DNA from: Micrococcales bacterium
Lineage (GTDB): Bacteria > Actinomycetota > Actinomycetes > Actinomycetales > CAWJMD01
Direction: 5' to 3'
NCBI GenBank assembly: GCA_002748415.1
Contig: PDSI01000177.1
Span: 1 to 42,550 of the forward strand
DNA length: 42,550 bases
Shown: piece by piece, positions 1-7,959 of the stretch
Layout of the letters: each line of letters starts with the position of its first letter
How positions within the stretch are numbered: the first letter of the stretch is position 1
The notes under the pieces: generated by a model
What the model was told of the DNA's origin: nothing
What the model saw: only the letters and a program-made list of their open reading frames with translations
Database searches by the model: none
Position numbers and translations under genes: made by a program

Positions 1-1
1 A

Positions 2-745
2 CAAGCGCTCCTGGAGATCCAGCGGGACTCGCTCGGGCAGCGCTACCGCGACATCGTCTCGGAAGATACGGCCGCGGCCGACCTTCAGGTGGTCCAGGAA
101 CCCCACATCACCGGTAACGACGCCTCCGCACGGTTGCAGCGGTTCGGTCTGCTCGGCTTCGTCATGGGGGGCCTCTTGGCCTTGGTGATGGCCACGTTCA
201 TGGAACAGCGCAAGCCGGCAGCCGCGCCGGCACGGGCTGGTGCCACTGGTCAGCGACGCCCCGAACCCGGCCGACGCCCGGACGGGCAACGACCACCGGC
301 ACGGCGGCCCCAGGGCCAGCACCCACCGCAAGGCCAACGCCCGTCGCAGGGCCAGCGCCCACCGCAGGGCCAACGCCCGTCGCAGGGCCAACGCCCGTCG
401 CAGGGCCAACGCCCACCGCAGCGGCAACGCCCCACCGCAGCGGCTGCGCGGTCCCAGCAGCAACGTGGGGATGCGCAGCCCCCCGCCGCCGATCAACGCC
501 CACCACAACGACCCGCAGCAAACGGGCAACCACGGCCGGCAGCACCCGGGCGGCCCGGCGACGGCGAGCGGGTCCAGCCGGCTCGCCCGGCCGGGCAGGC
601 TGTGGGGCGTCCGGCTCCCCGGCGGAACGCACATCAGTGGGCCGGCGAGCCTTTGAACCGGCGCGAGGACCCAGAGCGGGCGATCAGTGAGGCCGCCTCC
701 GAGCTGCCGCGCCGCAAGCCACAACGTGGGCCCGGCACACCATGA
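2..745 (+). CDS. Wzz-like polysaccharide chain-length protein, C-terminal part
   Basis: The reading frame is open from the left edge of the window, so the start lies outside. What remains shows a helical stretch (LLEIQRDSLGQRYRDIV), a short proline-containing segment (VVQEPHIT) and one membrane segment (GLLGFVMGGLLALVMATFME, encoded near 147-206). This is the usual C-terminal end of Wzz/PCP-type chain-length regulators, which sit in the inner membrane and set polymer length during Wzy-dependent synthesis. The segment is followed by about 175 Pro, Gln, Arg and Ala-rich residues with hexapeptide repeats, presumably a cytoplasmic disordered tail. No tyrosine-kinase domain is visible. The stop codon overlaps the next gene's start (ATGA at 742-745), which implies translational coupling to the polymerase-like gene. 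Wzz assignment is an inference from position and topology, because the N-terminal half is missing. Confidence 0.6.
   Translation, partial: QALLEIQRDSLGQRYRDIVSEDTAAADLQVVQEPHITGNDASARLQRFGLLGFVMGGLLALVMATFMEQRKPAAAPARAGATGQRRPEPGRRPDGQRPPARRPQGQHPPQGQRPSQGQRPPQGQRPSQGQRPSQGQRPPQRQRPTAAAARSQQQRGDAQPPAADQRPPQRPAANGQPRPAAPGRPGDGERVQPARPAGQAVGRPAPRRNAHQWAGEPLNRREDPERAISEAASELPRRKPQRGPGTP
311..436 (+). repeat. Seven tandem 18-bp units coding Q-G-Q-R-P-S/P
   Basis: Seven consecutive in-frame 18-bp units run from 311 to 436, with consensus CAGGGCCAACGCCCGTCG. They encode QGQHPP, QGQRPS, QGQRPP, QGQRPS, QGQRPS, QGQRPP and QRQRPT. Units at 365-382 and 383-400 are identical, as expected for slippage or unequal exchange. 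The repeat lies in the basic tail after the membrane segment of the Wzz-like protein. Copy number is likely to vary between strains. Confidence 0.95.
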
Positions 746-2079
746 CACCGGTTCGGGGGCCGCGCAGCACCCTCACCAGGCATACCTTCGAGGACGAGGA
801 CGGCACTGCCTGGTACAACCAGCCGACATACGTGCTGTTCGTCGTCGGTGCCCTGGTGCTGAACATGTTCAGCGGGTACTGGCACCTGATGGGCATTCCC
901 GCGCCACTGGACCGTCTGCTGCTGGCCGCTGGGCTGGCGCTGATGGCCCTCGATCCCGACGTGCACGCCCGGCAACGCCTGAGGTGGCTACCACTGCACT
1001 GGATGATGCTCGCGTTCGCGGGCTGGGCCACCTGGTCCGCGGCGGTACACGACACCCTGATCGACGCGCTCGGCTTCTACGCGCTGATCGACCGGGTGAT
1101 CGTGCCCTTCGCGCTGTTCTGCCTCGGCCCGCTCATCTTCGACCGGCCCTCGCGCCGAGAACTCCTGTTGCGGGCCCTGACCGTCATCGGAATCTACCTG
1201 GGAATCACCGGCATACTGGAGATCGCAGGCCCGACCTCGCTGGTGTTTCCTCGCTACATCATGGATCCGACGGTCGGCATCCTGTTCGGCCGCGCCCGCG
1301 GGCCGTTCGTGGCAGCCGAAGCCGACGGCATGGTGCTGGCCATGTGCGCGGTGGCTGCGGGAGTCCTGTACGCGCGCAGCCAGGGCATCTGGCGGCTCAT
1401 CTGCACGGCCTCGCTGGCGCTCGGCCTGACCGGCGCCGTTCTGAGTATGACCCGGTCGATATGGCTGGGAGCCGCGCTGGCTATCCTGATCTTCGCGGTC
1501 ATGGTTCCCGGCGTACGCAAGCCACTGATCAAGTCGGGCGTGTGGGTCATGGCGGTCTTCCTACTGGTCATGACGGTGATCGCACCGGCACGAGAAGCCC
1601 TGATCGACCGGCTGACCACGCAACGCTCCTTGGACGACCGGGCCAACACCAACGCTGCGGCCTTGCGGATCATGGCCGAGCAACCGCTGGACGGCATCGG
1701 CTGGGCTCGATTCCTGGAGGAAGGCACCGACTGGGTTCGGCAGGCCGACACCTACGCCATCACCACGGTGAACATCGAGATCCACAACGTGATCCTGGCG
1801 CGGGCCGCCGAACTGGGCATTCCGGCAACCGCGCTCTGGGTTGCCATCGTGTTGCTCGGCCCGGTCCGGGCCATCATCCGACGGCAGAGTGGCGACCTCG
1901 CCGATTTCCGGCTGATGGCGGCATGTTTCGTTGCCATCTGGATCGTTCCGACTATGTTCAGCCCGAATCCCTACCCGCTGCCGAACAACCTGTTCTGGCT
2001 CATCGGCGGCATCGCGGCCGGCTGGATGTTGCTGCGCGAACCCGATCCAGATCCCCAGCCCGTCCCCGAGCGCAGATAG
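742..2079 (+). CDS. O-antigen ligase/polymerase family membrane protein (Wzy/WaaL-like)
   Basis: A 445-residue protein with about ten or more hydrophobic segments. The pattern is that of the Wzy_C/O-antigen ligase family (PF04932), which polymerises or transfers undecaprenyl-linked glycans on the outer face of the membrane. A soluble loop before the last membrane segments contains GIGWARF and then the family signature HN-x-x-L-x4-E-x-G (IHNVILARAAELG, with His at residue 348). The ATG overlaps the stop of the Wzz-like gene by four bases, a clear sign of one operon. The Wzz-Wzy-flippase-glycosyltransferase set points to a Wzy-dependent exopolysaccharide or capsule. Whether it acts as a polymerase or a ligase cannot be told from sequence. 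Confidence 0.85.
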   Translation: MTPVRGPRSTLTRHTFEDEDGTAWYNQPTYVLFVVGALVLNMFSGYWHLMGIPAPLDRLLLAAGLALMALDPDVHARQRLRWLPLHWMMLAFAGWATWSAAVHDTLIDALGFYALIDRVIVPFALFCLGPLIFDRPSRRELLLRALTVIGIYLGITGILEIAGPTSLVFPRYIMDPTVGILFGRARGPFVAAEADGMVLAMCAVAAGVLYARSQGIWRLICTASLALGLTGAVLSMTRSIWLGAALAILIFAVMVPGVRKPLIKSGVWVMAVFLLVMTVIAPAREALIDRLTTQRSLDDRANTNAAALRIMAEQPLDGIGWARFLEEGTDWVRQADTYAITTVNIEIHNVILARAAELGIPATALWVAIVLLGPVRAIIRRQSGDLADFRLMAACFVAIWIVPTMFSPNPYPLPNNLFWLIGGIAAGWMLLREPDPDPQPVPERR

Positions 2080-2714
2080 CGCAGCGCCGGCGTCACCAGC
2101 GCACCGTGAGCAGCCGCCGAGCAACCGTGCACTCGTCAGCCGGCCGGGTCGAGCGGGGCGCACCCGGGTCGAGGCGGATCGGCCGCCGCTTCCGGCGAGC
2201 GACGGACTGCAGCCGATCCGCGACCATGCCAGGGGTCGCGATGGTGTGGTGAGAGCTCGCTGTGTCTCTGCTTCGCCTGGCGAAGCAGAGACACAGCACC
2301 TCCGCCAGGTCATGTGCGGGCCCGGCAGAGCCCGGATTCGCTGGCGCCCGCGATCCGTCCTGCAGCGACGTCGTGCCGACGTGCCGGGCCAACGTGCCCA
2401 TCCACCAGGGGTCCGCCATCTTGAGACGGGACTGCTCCGCGGCCGCCACCTGCAGGGGCAGCCCCGGATCGACGCCCACCCCACAACCACGCAGCCCGGG
2501 CGCCTCGTGCCGGTCCCACGCCCAACGGCGAGCAGCCGGTTCGGGCGCAGCTGCTGGATGCCGAGCCCAGCAGGACGTCGCGTGTGGCGGACTTAGGCGC
2601 AGCCAGCCCGCGGGTGGACGGTGTACCCCACGCTCGCCACGTGGGCGGGCTGTTCCGGACGCTGGGCGGGACGCCGAATCGCGGCCGGCCAGCGAGTACC
2701 AGCGCCCGATCGGA
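2080..2714. other. 635-bp intergenic region with a palindrome and a possible gene remnant
   Basis: This gap separates two convergent genes. It contains the 39-bp palindrome at 2259-2297. On the minus strand, one frame between about 2480 and 2300 keeps strong third-position G/C bias and protein-like composition (for example GLPLQVAAAEQSRLKMADPW and WMGTLARHVG). It has no convincing start or ribosome site, and it reads straight into the palindrome. I read it as possible decayed coding DNA and cannot name a family. No other gene is supported. Confidence 0.4.
2259..2297. terminator. Perfect 39-bp palindrome, probable bidirectional terminator
   Basis: Two 19-base arms match perfectly around a single central T at 2278 (left arm begins GCTGTGTCTCTGC, right arm ends GCAGAGACACAGC). 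The RNA would form a very stable hairpin from either strand. The site lies between convergent genes (stops at 2079 and 2715), which fits a U-tract-less bidirectional terminator of the kind common in actinobacteria. A mobile palindromic repeat is an alternative. Confidence 0.55.
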
Positions 2715-4085
2715 TCACGACGGGGCGTCGGCCGGCTTGCCCCAGTCGTACTCGAGGACCTCCACCTTGTCCCACGGAAAACCGTCCAGCACCTTGTGCG
2801 GGTCCTGCCCGTCAAGGATCTCTTCCCAGGGATCCTCGCCACCGTTCTGGGCGGCGTAACGTTCACCGCCTTCGGCCACCACCGCAACCGAGCCCGCCTT
2901 GTCGACCACAACGAACCCGTAGGTCTGGGCTGCCCTGGCCACCGCTTTGCCCAACGGGTTCAGGTCCAGCGATTCCACATCGACCGAGGGGTCCAACCGC
3001 AGCCGGGCACCCTCCACGATCTTATTGGGGCCGTTGTGCCAGCCGTCGCTGCGCTGAGCGGGCCAGCTGAACTCCTGCCAGCTGGCGGGTTCGATCAGGT
3101 TGAGTCCGATGGCATGCTCGATATAGCCGGCACGGGCCTCTTCCACCGAGATCATGTAGCCCGGAAAGGACAGTCCGCTGGCTGCAGCACCGAAGTTCCC
3201 CTCGTACAGCCCGGGGTTGTCGGACACGAAGTCGATGCGCCCACCCCAGCAGGCCGACCAGGTCCCGTCGTCGTGCTTGGTGGTTTGCCAGAACTCCCAC
3301 AGCGTGTCCATGCTCGGTGACCACACGGCCAGATGCCGGTCGCTGCCCTTGGCCGGCACCGCCTCTGTGGGAATCGGCACATCGACGAAGACCCGTTCGC
3401 CCTCGAACAGACCCTCCGGCGTACCGCCCTTGCCTTGGCAGTCGTCGAACTTCAGCGTGATCTTCTCGGTGGCGGCGTCCGCGACCCAGAAACTGCCGTA
3501 GAAATCGTAGGAGTTGAAGGCGACGACACCGTTGTAGTGGGGCTCGATCTCCGCGGAGATCATCGTGGAGATCATGGCTTGTGAGTTCGCATGCGCCGGC
3601 GCGTCGGTCACCTGCTCGACATAGACATTGTCCTCGTCGAACATCAGGTACGGGCGGTCGCTGACCTGCTGGACCCGGTCTCCGGTCCGCGACGGCGGCG
3701 CCACCGTTGACGGCAACACGGCAGGTTCCGGTTCGGGCGAGCCCCATGGGCTCCACACCAGCAGCCCAATGAGCATCGCCACCACTGCGCCCACAGCGAA
3801 CGGCCACCACGGCATCGACCGGGGACCCGTTGCGGTCCCTTGGTCCGCGTACTGGACGGTCTCTTCGTCATGGGGGTACTGGTCGTCATGGGGGTACTGG
3901 TCGCCCGCCACGTCGTGATCATGGTCGTCGTCGTACCCTGCACGGTCGCCGTAGCCGGCGTAGCCGTCGCCGTCGAGATAGTGATCCGTTCCCGAGTCGT
4001 CGGACCCGTCCGCGGGCCAGCCACCGGCTCGCGGTTCCTCGCCGTCCTGGTTGGCCTGCTCGTCACCGGCCTCGTTGTCGACCAT
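2715..4085 (-). CDS. Membrane-anchored exported protein of unknown function
   Basis: I do not recognise a named family. The ATG at 4085 is chosen because AGGGAGG lies just upstream, giving 456 residues. Residues 1-95 or so are acidic and disordered, rich in Asp, Tyr, Gly and His, and include a near-repeat (DQYPHDDQYPHDE). One membrane segment follows (WPFAVGAVVAMLIGLLVW), then about 330 residues predicted outside the cell. Conserved-looking motifs in the outer part include FDDCQGKGG, LWEFWQT, ACWGGR, WPAQRSDGW and LDGFPWDKV. The many aromatic and acidic residues suggest a beta-rich domain that could bind or act on glycan, but this is only inference from the setting between a Wzy-like and a Wzx-like gene. 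The stop is 418 bases past the palindrome, and the gene converges on the wzy-like gene. Confidence 0.75.
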   Translation of the reverse strand: MVDNEAGDEQANQDGEEPRAGGWPADGSDDSGTDHYLDGDGYAGYGDRAGYDDDHDHDVAGDQYPHDDQYPHDEETVQYADQGTATGPRSMPWWPFAVGAVVAMLIGLLVWSPWGSPEPEPAVLPSTVAPPSRTGDRVQQVSDRPYLMFDEDNVYVEQVTDAPAHANSQAMISTMISAEIEPHYNGVVAFNSYDFYGSFWVADAATEKITLKFDDCQGKGGTPEGLFEGERVFVDVPIPTEAVPAKGSDRHLAVWSPSMDTLWEFWQTTKHDDGTWSACWGGRIDFVSDNPGLYEGNFGAAASGLSFPGYMISVEEARAGYIEHAIGLNLIEPASWQEFSWPAQRSDGWHNGPNKIVEGARLRLDPSVDVESLDLNPLGKAVARAAQTYGFVVVDKAGSVAVVAEGGERYAAQNGGEDPWEEILDGQDPHKVLDGFPWDKVEVLEYDWGKPADAPS

Positions 4086-4295
4086 GTCCCTCCCTTGTCT
4101 GGACATTGTTTCCCCCGGTCCCCCCGTTGTGGTGCCGCGAATACAGTGCGGTTCACATGCTTACATGGTCCCTGAGGCACCGCGAGAGCGCCAAATCCGC
4201 CAGGCCGCTGCGAGCACCCGCAGCGAAGCAACCCCGCCCAGCCACAGCCGCGCGGACACCTCGGGCCGGCAACGATGCGCCCCGCGTGCTGGCTG

Positions 4296-5900
4296 TCATT
4301 CCAGCTTGGATGCCACCTTCCATTCCAGCTTGGATGCCACCTTCTCCACCAACTGGCGTGTCCGTGCCGGACCCAGGGTCCACACCGCGTACAGCAATAT
4401 GCCGGGCAGGGTTCCCGTACCACACAGCAACAATCCCACCGGCCCGTTGAGAACGAACGGATCGATGATCAGCTCGATACCCAAGGTCAGCATGAAAGCA
4501 ACCACTGCCGGTAACAACGGTATCTCGCGCCAGAACGAGGGCACGACCACCGAGAGCATCCGATTGGCGACGACCTGAATCATGACCGTGGTGATCAGGC
4601 TGCCGAGTGCCGAGGCGTACACGGTACCGATGACTCCCATCACCTGAATGAACGGCGGGGTCAGGCCGAGGGTGAAGACCATGAGCATCACCCCGTAGCG
4701 CACCTCGATTTCCGGATGGCCGAGGGTGAGCGACCACAGCTTGAGCGGGATGGGCAACAGCGTGAACATGTGTGCCACCAACAGCACACCACTGACCTGG
4801 CCGGAGATGGTGAACTGGTGAGGCAGCCAGGCCCGCACCCCGAAGTAACTGGCCGGGATGCCGACCGCGCACCAACCGGTCACACCCAGCACCCAGTACC
4901 GCTGAATGGCCACGAAGTCCTCGACGGCGTTCGGGGCACCCTTGGCGCCCACGGCTCGGCCGAGAATGCCCTGGATGGGCGCCATTGCCTGCGACGGCAG
5001 CATCCGCAGCTGCTGGGCGAACGAAGCCCCTTGCCCGAAGTAGCCGGCATCGGCCGGACCCAGCATGTTGCCTGGAACCAACGTGTCCTTCCCCAGGCTG
5101 ATAAAGGTGCAGATACCGGCGATCTGCACCCGCCAGGCGTAGGAGAAGAAGCCCTTCAGTTCTTCCCCGGTGAGCCGGCTGAAGCGACCGAAGCGCATGA
5201 GGCCGAGGGCCGGCGGCACGATGATCAGCGTGGAGATGACCTGTTGCAGGATGAACGTGACGCCCACCCCGTACAGCCCCCACCCGCTGTGAATGGACAG
5301 GATCACCCCGGTCAGGTAGATCACGTGCCCGAACACGTACGCGGCAGCGTTGAGAAAGAACACGTCGTTGGCGAACAGCAGGCCCGCGAACAATTGCCGG
5401 ACCATGGCGAAGGCGACCACGGCGGTCAGTACCCGCAGCAAGAAGACGGCCTCCGGCACCAGCTCGGCCGGAGTATCGCGGGCCAGCAGCGACACGAGGT
5501 CGGAGCTGACCACGAAGACCACGGTGAACAACAACCCACCGAAGAGACTGATGATCCCGAACAGGTTCACCAGCAGACGGGTTGCTGCGATCTTGTCACG
5601 GGATCCCGCATACAGCGTGAAGTAACGCATCGCGGCCTGGCCGATGCCGCCGTCCAGCTGCTGCATCATGGTGGTGACCACGGTCGTGATCAGGATCAGC
5701 CCCCAACGCTCATGCCCCAGCCCCTCGATGATGTAGGGGGTGAGCGCAAGGTTCGCCACCAGCGGAATGAGTTGGCTGGCAACCTGCCAGCCAGTACCCG
5801 AAAGCAGCGTGCGCAACCGGCTGCTTGCCGCATGTTTACCTGGCACGGGTTTTACCGACTCCTGCTCATGTACGACACGGTTACCGCTCACCCACGCCAC
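4296..5900 (-). CDS. Wzx/MATE-type polysaccharide flippase
   Basis: A 534-residue protein with about 12-14 hydrophobic segments, matching the polysaccharide-biosynthesis (Wzx, MVF/MATE-like) flippase superfamily that moves lipid-linked repeat units across the membrane. The start resembles such transporters (LLSGTGWQVASQLIPLVANL, then TPYIIEGLGHERWGL). The annotated start is the GTG at 5900, and two or three later GTG codons are also possible because no clear ribosome site decides. The C terminus ends in a duplicated KVASKLEW/KVASKLE caused by a 24-bp tandem repeat. The gene is divergent from the glycosyltransferase at 6073, and the 172 bp between them should hold both promoters. Confidence 0.88.
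   Translation of the reverse strand: MAWVSGNRVVHEQESVKPVPGKHAASSRLRTLLSGTGWQVASQLIPLVANLALTPYIIEGLGHERWGLILITTVVTTMMQQLDGGIGQAAMRYFTLYAGSRDKIAATRLLVNLFGIISLFGGLLFTVVFVVSSDLVSLLARDTPAELVPEAVFLLRVLTAVVAFAMVRQLFAGLLFANDVFFLNAAAYVFGHVIYLTGVILSIHSGWGLYGVGVTFILQQVISTLIIVPPALGLMRFGRFSRLTGEELKGFFSYAWRVQIAGICTFISLGKDTLVPGNMLGPADAGYFGQGASFAQQLRMLPSQAMAPIQGILGRAVGAKGAPNAVEDFVAIQRYWVLGVTGWCAVGIPASYFGVRAWLPHQFTISGQVSGVLLVAHMFTLLPIPLKLWSLTLGHPEIEVRYGVMLMVFTLGLTPPFIQVMGVIGTVYASALGSLITTVMIQVVANRMLSVVVPSFWREIPLLPAVVAFMLTLGIELIIDPFVLNGPVGLLLCGTGTLPGILLYAVWTLGPARTRQLVEKVASKLEWKVASKLE
4297..4344 (-). repeat. Two perfect tandem 24-bp copies at the flippase 3' end
   Basis: Units 4297-4320 and 4321-4344 are identical. 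On the coding strand they read the residues before the stop, giving KVASKLEW followed by KVASKLE and TGA. The duplication adds eight residues to the cytoplasmic tail without breaking the frame. It is a likely replication-slippage event and probably neutral. Confidence 0.95.
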
Positions 5901-6072
5901 TTGTCAGCCGGCGAGTCACCAGTGAAGGATAGTCGACGGGGCGAACCTAGACGTGCCAGACGAACACATGAGTCAGCTGTCAGTCCTGTCGCGAGGGCCA
6001 CTCGGTCAGGCGTTCTGTACGATCACCCCGCCGGCCCGGCCGCCGGTGACGATCCTGGAAAGAGGATGACCA

Positions 6073-7053
6073 ATGGCTGATCAACCGCTCGTCAGCATCA
6101 TCACGCCTGCCTACCAGGCGGAGAAGACCATCGGCGCGGCCATCAGCAGCTGTCTGTCCCAGACGTACCCGAACATCGAGATCGTCGTGACCAACGACGG
6201 ATCCACCGATCGGACCGGTGACATCGCGCACGCCCACGGCGTCAAGGTTATCGACCAGGAGAACCACGGATTGTCGCACGCCCGCAACCAGGCCATCGCG
6301 GCCAGTTCGGGCGATCTGCTCTTCCTGTGCGATTCGGACGACATCTTGCTCCCGCCGGCCATCGAAGCCGTGGTCGCCAACTACAACGAGCACGGGCCGG
6401 GCAAGCGCCTCGTTACTTCCCAGGCATACTTCCTGACACCGGGCGGCGTCAGCCACCGCCGGCTGCAATTCCCGATGCAGCACCCAAAGCCCGAGGACCA
6501 GCGGATGGCATTGCAGCACACGAACTGGTTGAGCATCTTCACCCTGTTCCCACGTGCGCTGATCGACGAGGTGGGCGGGTTCGACGAGGAGTTGCGCCAG
6601 GTAGAGGACTGGGACATGTGGCTGCGGGCCGTGTTCGCCGGCTACACGGTCAGCCGCCAGCCGAAGCCACACTGTATGTACCGCTGGTTCGGCAACAGCC
6701 TGTCGACTCAACGCGAGACGATGTACGCCACCGAGGACAGAGTGCTCACGGCGCACCGTGACCGAGAATCGGCCAAAGGGAATTTGCGCCCACCGGAACG
6801 GGAGTACCTGGACCGGCGGTTGCGCGACGGCTCCCCGCGGCGGTTGATCGACGAGGCGGAGATGGCGCTTCGGGTTGACGACTTTCGGCTGGCCAAGGAA
6901 AAGTTCGATGCTGCCCTGCGTTTGGCACCCAGCAACCGCAAGCTCCAGGTACGGGCACACAGCATCAAGATCCCCGGAATGGCGCGACTGTGGGCGCAGC
7001 GGCAGCGACGCATCGACGCCCAGGTGGGGTGGAACGACGAGATGCGCCGCTGA
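6073..7053 (+). CDS. Glycosyltransferase family 2
   Basis: A 326-residue GT-A-fold glycosyltransferase. The N terminus has the GT2 start (VSIITPAYQAEKTI), the nucleotide-sugar residues NDGSTD at 41-46 and the metal-binding DSD at 87-89 (CDSDD). The conserved acidic region EDWDMWLRA is near residue 180, where the catalytic base is expected. The enzyme should add one sugar to a lipid-linked repeat unit at the cytoplasmic face. The last 70 residues are helical and resemble a TPR-like tail (EAEMALRVDDFRLAKEKFDA). AGAGGA lies eight bases before the ATG. It is divergent from the flippase and convergent on esxA. Donor and acceptor sugars cannot be predicted. Confidence 0.92.
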   Translation: MADQPLVSIITPAYQAEKTIGAAISSCLSQTYPNIEIVVTNDGSTDRTGDIAHAHGVKVIDQENHGLSHARNQAIAASSGDLLFLCDSDDILLPPAIEAVVANYNEHGPGKRLVTSQAYFLTPGGVSHRRLQFPMQHPKPEDQRMALQHTNWLSIFTLFPRALIDEVGGFDEELRQVEDWDMWLRAVFAGYTVSRQPKPHCMYRWFGNSLSTQRETMYATEDRVLTAHRDRESAKGNLRPPEREYLDRRLRDGSPRRLIDEAEMALRVDDFRLAKEKFDAALRLAPSNRKLQVRAHSIKIPGMARLWAQRQRRIDAQVGWNDEMRR

Positions 7054-7112
7054 GGCTGCGCCGACGAAGCACTCAACCTCGAGGTACTGGCCAGCAGGTG
7101 CAAGCCCGCCGG

Positions 7113-7403
7113 TCAGCCGCCGAATCGAGCCGCGTTGGTCTGCTCGGTGCGCTGAAAGCCGTCGTTGGCGTTTGCGGTGGCCTGGGCGATCTGCTGCAGA
7201 ATGAGGTTCAGCTCCCGCACGGCCGCATCCCACTTGGCCTGCTGCAGCTGGTATGCCTGCGATGCGGCACCTTCCCACGTGGACACCATCGGCCGCAGGT
7301 AGGCCCTGAGGTCCTCGAGCTGGGTATTCATGTGGCCGACCGTGCTGGCGATATGGCTCTGAGTGCCAGCGAGACTGGCGAAATTGACGCCGACTTGAGA
7401 CAT
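7113..7403 (-). CDS. esxA: WXG100 protein, EsxA-like ESX substrate
   Basis: A 96-residue helical-hairpin protein of the WXG100 family, secreted by ESX systems as a dimer with its partner. The turn motif is W43-E44-G45. The ATG at 7403 is chosen over an in-frame ATG five codons earlier because GAAGGG sits at the right distance and the length then matches the family. No YxxxD signal is seen near the C terminus, as expected for the ESAT-6-like partner. It is the second gene of an esxB-esxA pair, 44 bases after esxB. Orthology with mycobacterial ESAT-6 is by role, not shown by close identity. Confidence 0.92.
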   Translation of the reverse strand: MSQVGVNFASLAGTQSHIASTVGHMNTQLEDLRAYLRPMVSTWEGAASQAYQLQQAKWDAAVRELNLILQQIAQATANANDGFQRTEQTNAARFGG

Positions 7404-7447
7404 GGAAAAACCCTTCATGAAAGACGAATGATAACGGTGGGTGCGGA

Positions 7448-7762
7448 TCAGTCCAGGTTCAAACCAGAACCGAGGCGGCTGAACGTGGCCTCATGGTCGG
7501 CGTCACTGGCCTGGTAACCGCGGCCGGACGCTTCGATCTGTTCGGCGATACTTGCCAACGCCTGGTTGAGTTTCACGGCGTTGTTGTCGTAGCGCGCCAT
7601 CATCTGGGTGAACGCGACCTGGGACGAGCCGTGCCAGTGTCCCCCAACGCTTGCCACCTCACCACGGAGGCTGCTCAGCAGTGAGTTCACCGATGCATTG
7701 ACATCACGCACGTGAGCGGCAGCACTCTGCATTTGTGACAGTTCGGTCTGAAAGCCAGCCAT
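7448..7762 (-). CDS. esxB: WXG100 protein, EsxB-like (CFP-10-like) ESX substrate
   Basis: A 104-residue WXG100 protein with W43-H44-G45 in the turn and a C-terminal YxxxD secretion signal, Y83-Q-A-S-D87, followed by a flexible tail. In actinobacterial ESX systems this signal is read by EccC and directs the heterodimer. The start at 7762 is supported by GGAAAGGAAAG upstream; an upstream in-frame extension of 20 codons is unlike the family. It is the first gene of the pair. The 197 bp between it and the eccB stop probably holds its own promoter, allowing the substrates to be made in excess of the channel. Confidence 0.93.
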   Translation of the reverse strand: MAGFQTELSQMQSAAAHVRDVNASVNSLLSSLRGEVASVGGHWHGSSQVAFTQMMARYDNNAVKLNQALASIAEQIEASGRGYQASDADHEATFSRLGSGLNLD

Positions 7763-7959
7763 CACTTTCCTTTCCCTAGCGCGGGAACAACCATTGCCCC
7801 CACCAAAAGCGGGTCCACGCATCTGGATTATTGCGCGGCTTTCCGAGCCCCGGGACCCGCATCAATATGGGACCATTTCTTGCCATCCGCAGTCAACGAC
7901 ACCTCGGTTGCTGTGGATAACTCGGATTCCCGCGACCGCGGCGTCCGTTTTCGGGTGGT

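Noticed and set aside
311..436. Short regular repeats that could suggest a CRISPR array
   Set aside because: The units are contiguous 18-bp in-frame codon repeats without spacers, and no cas gene is near.
4716..6080. A 454-codon plus-strand open frame opposite the flippase
   Set aside because: The minus strand encodes a clear multi-helix flippase, and this frame is only a His/Gln/Asp-rich shadow.
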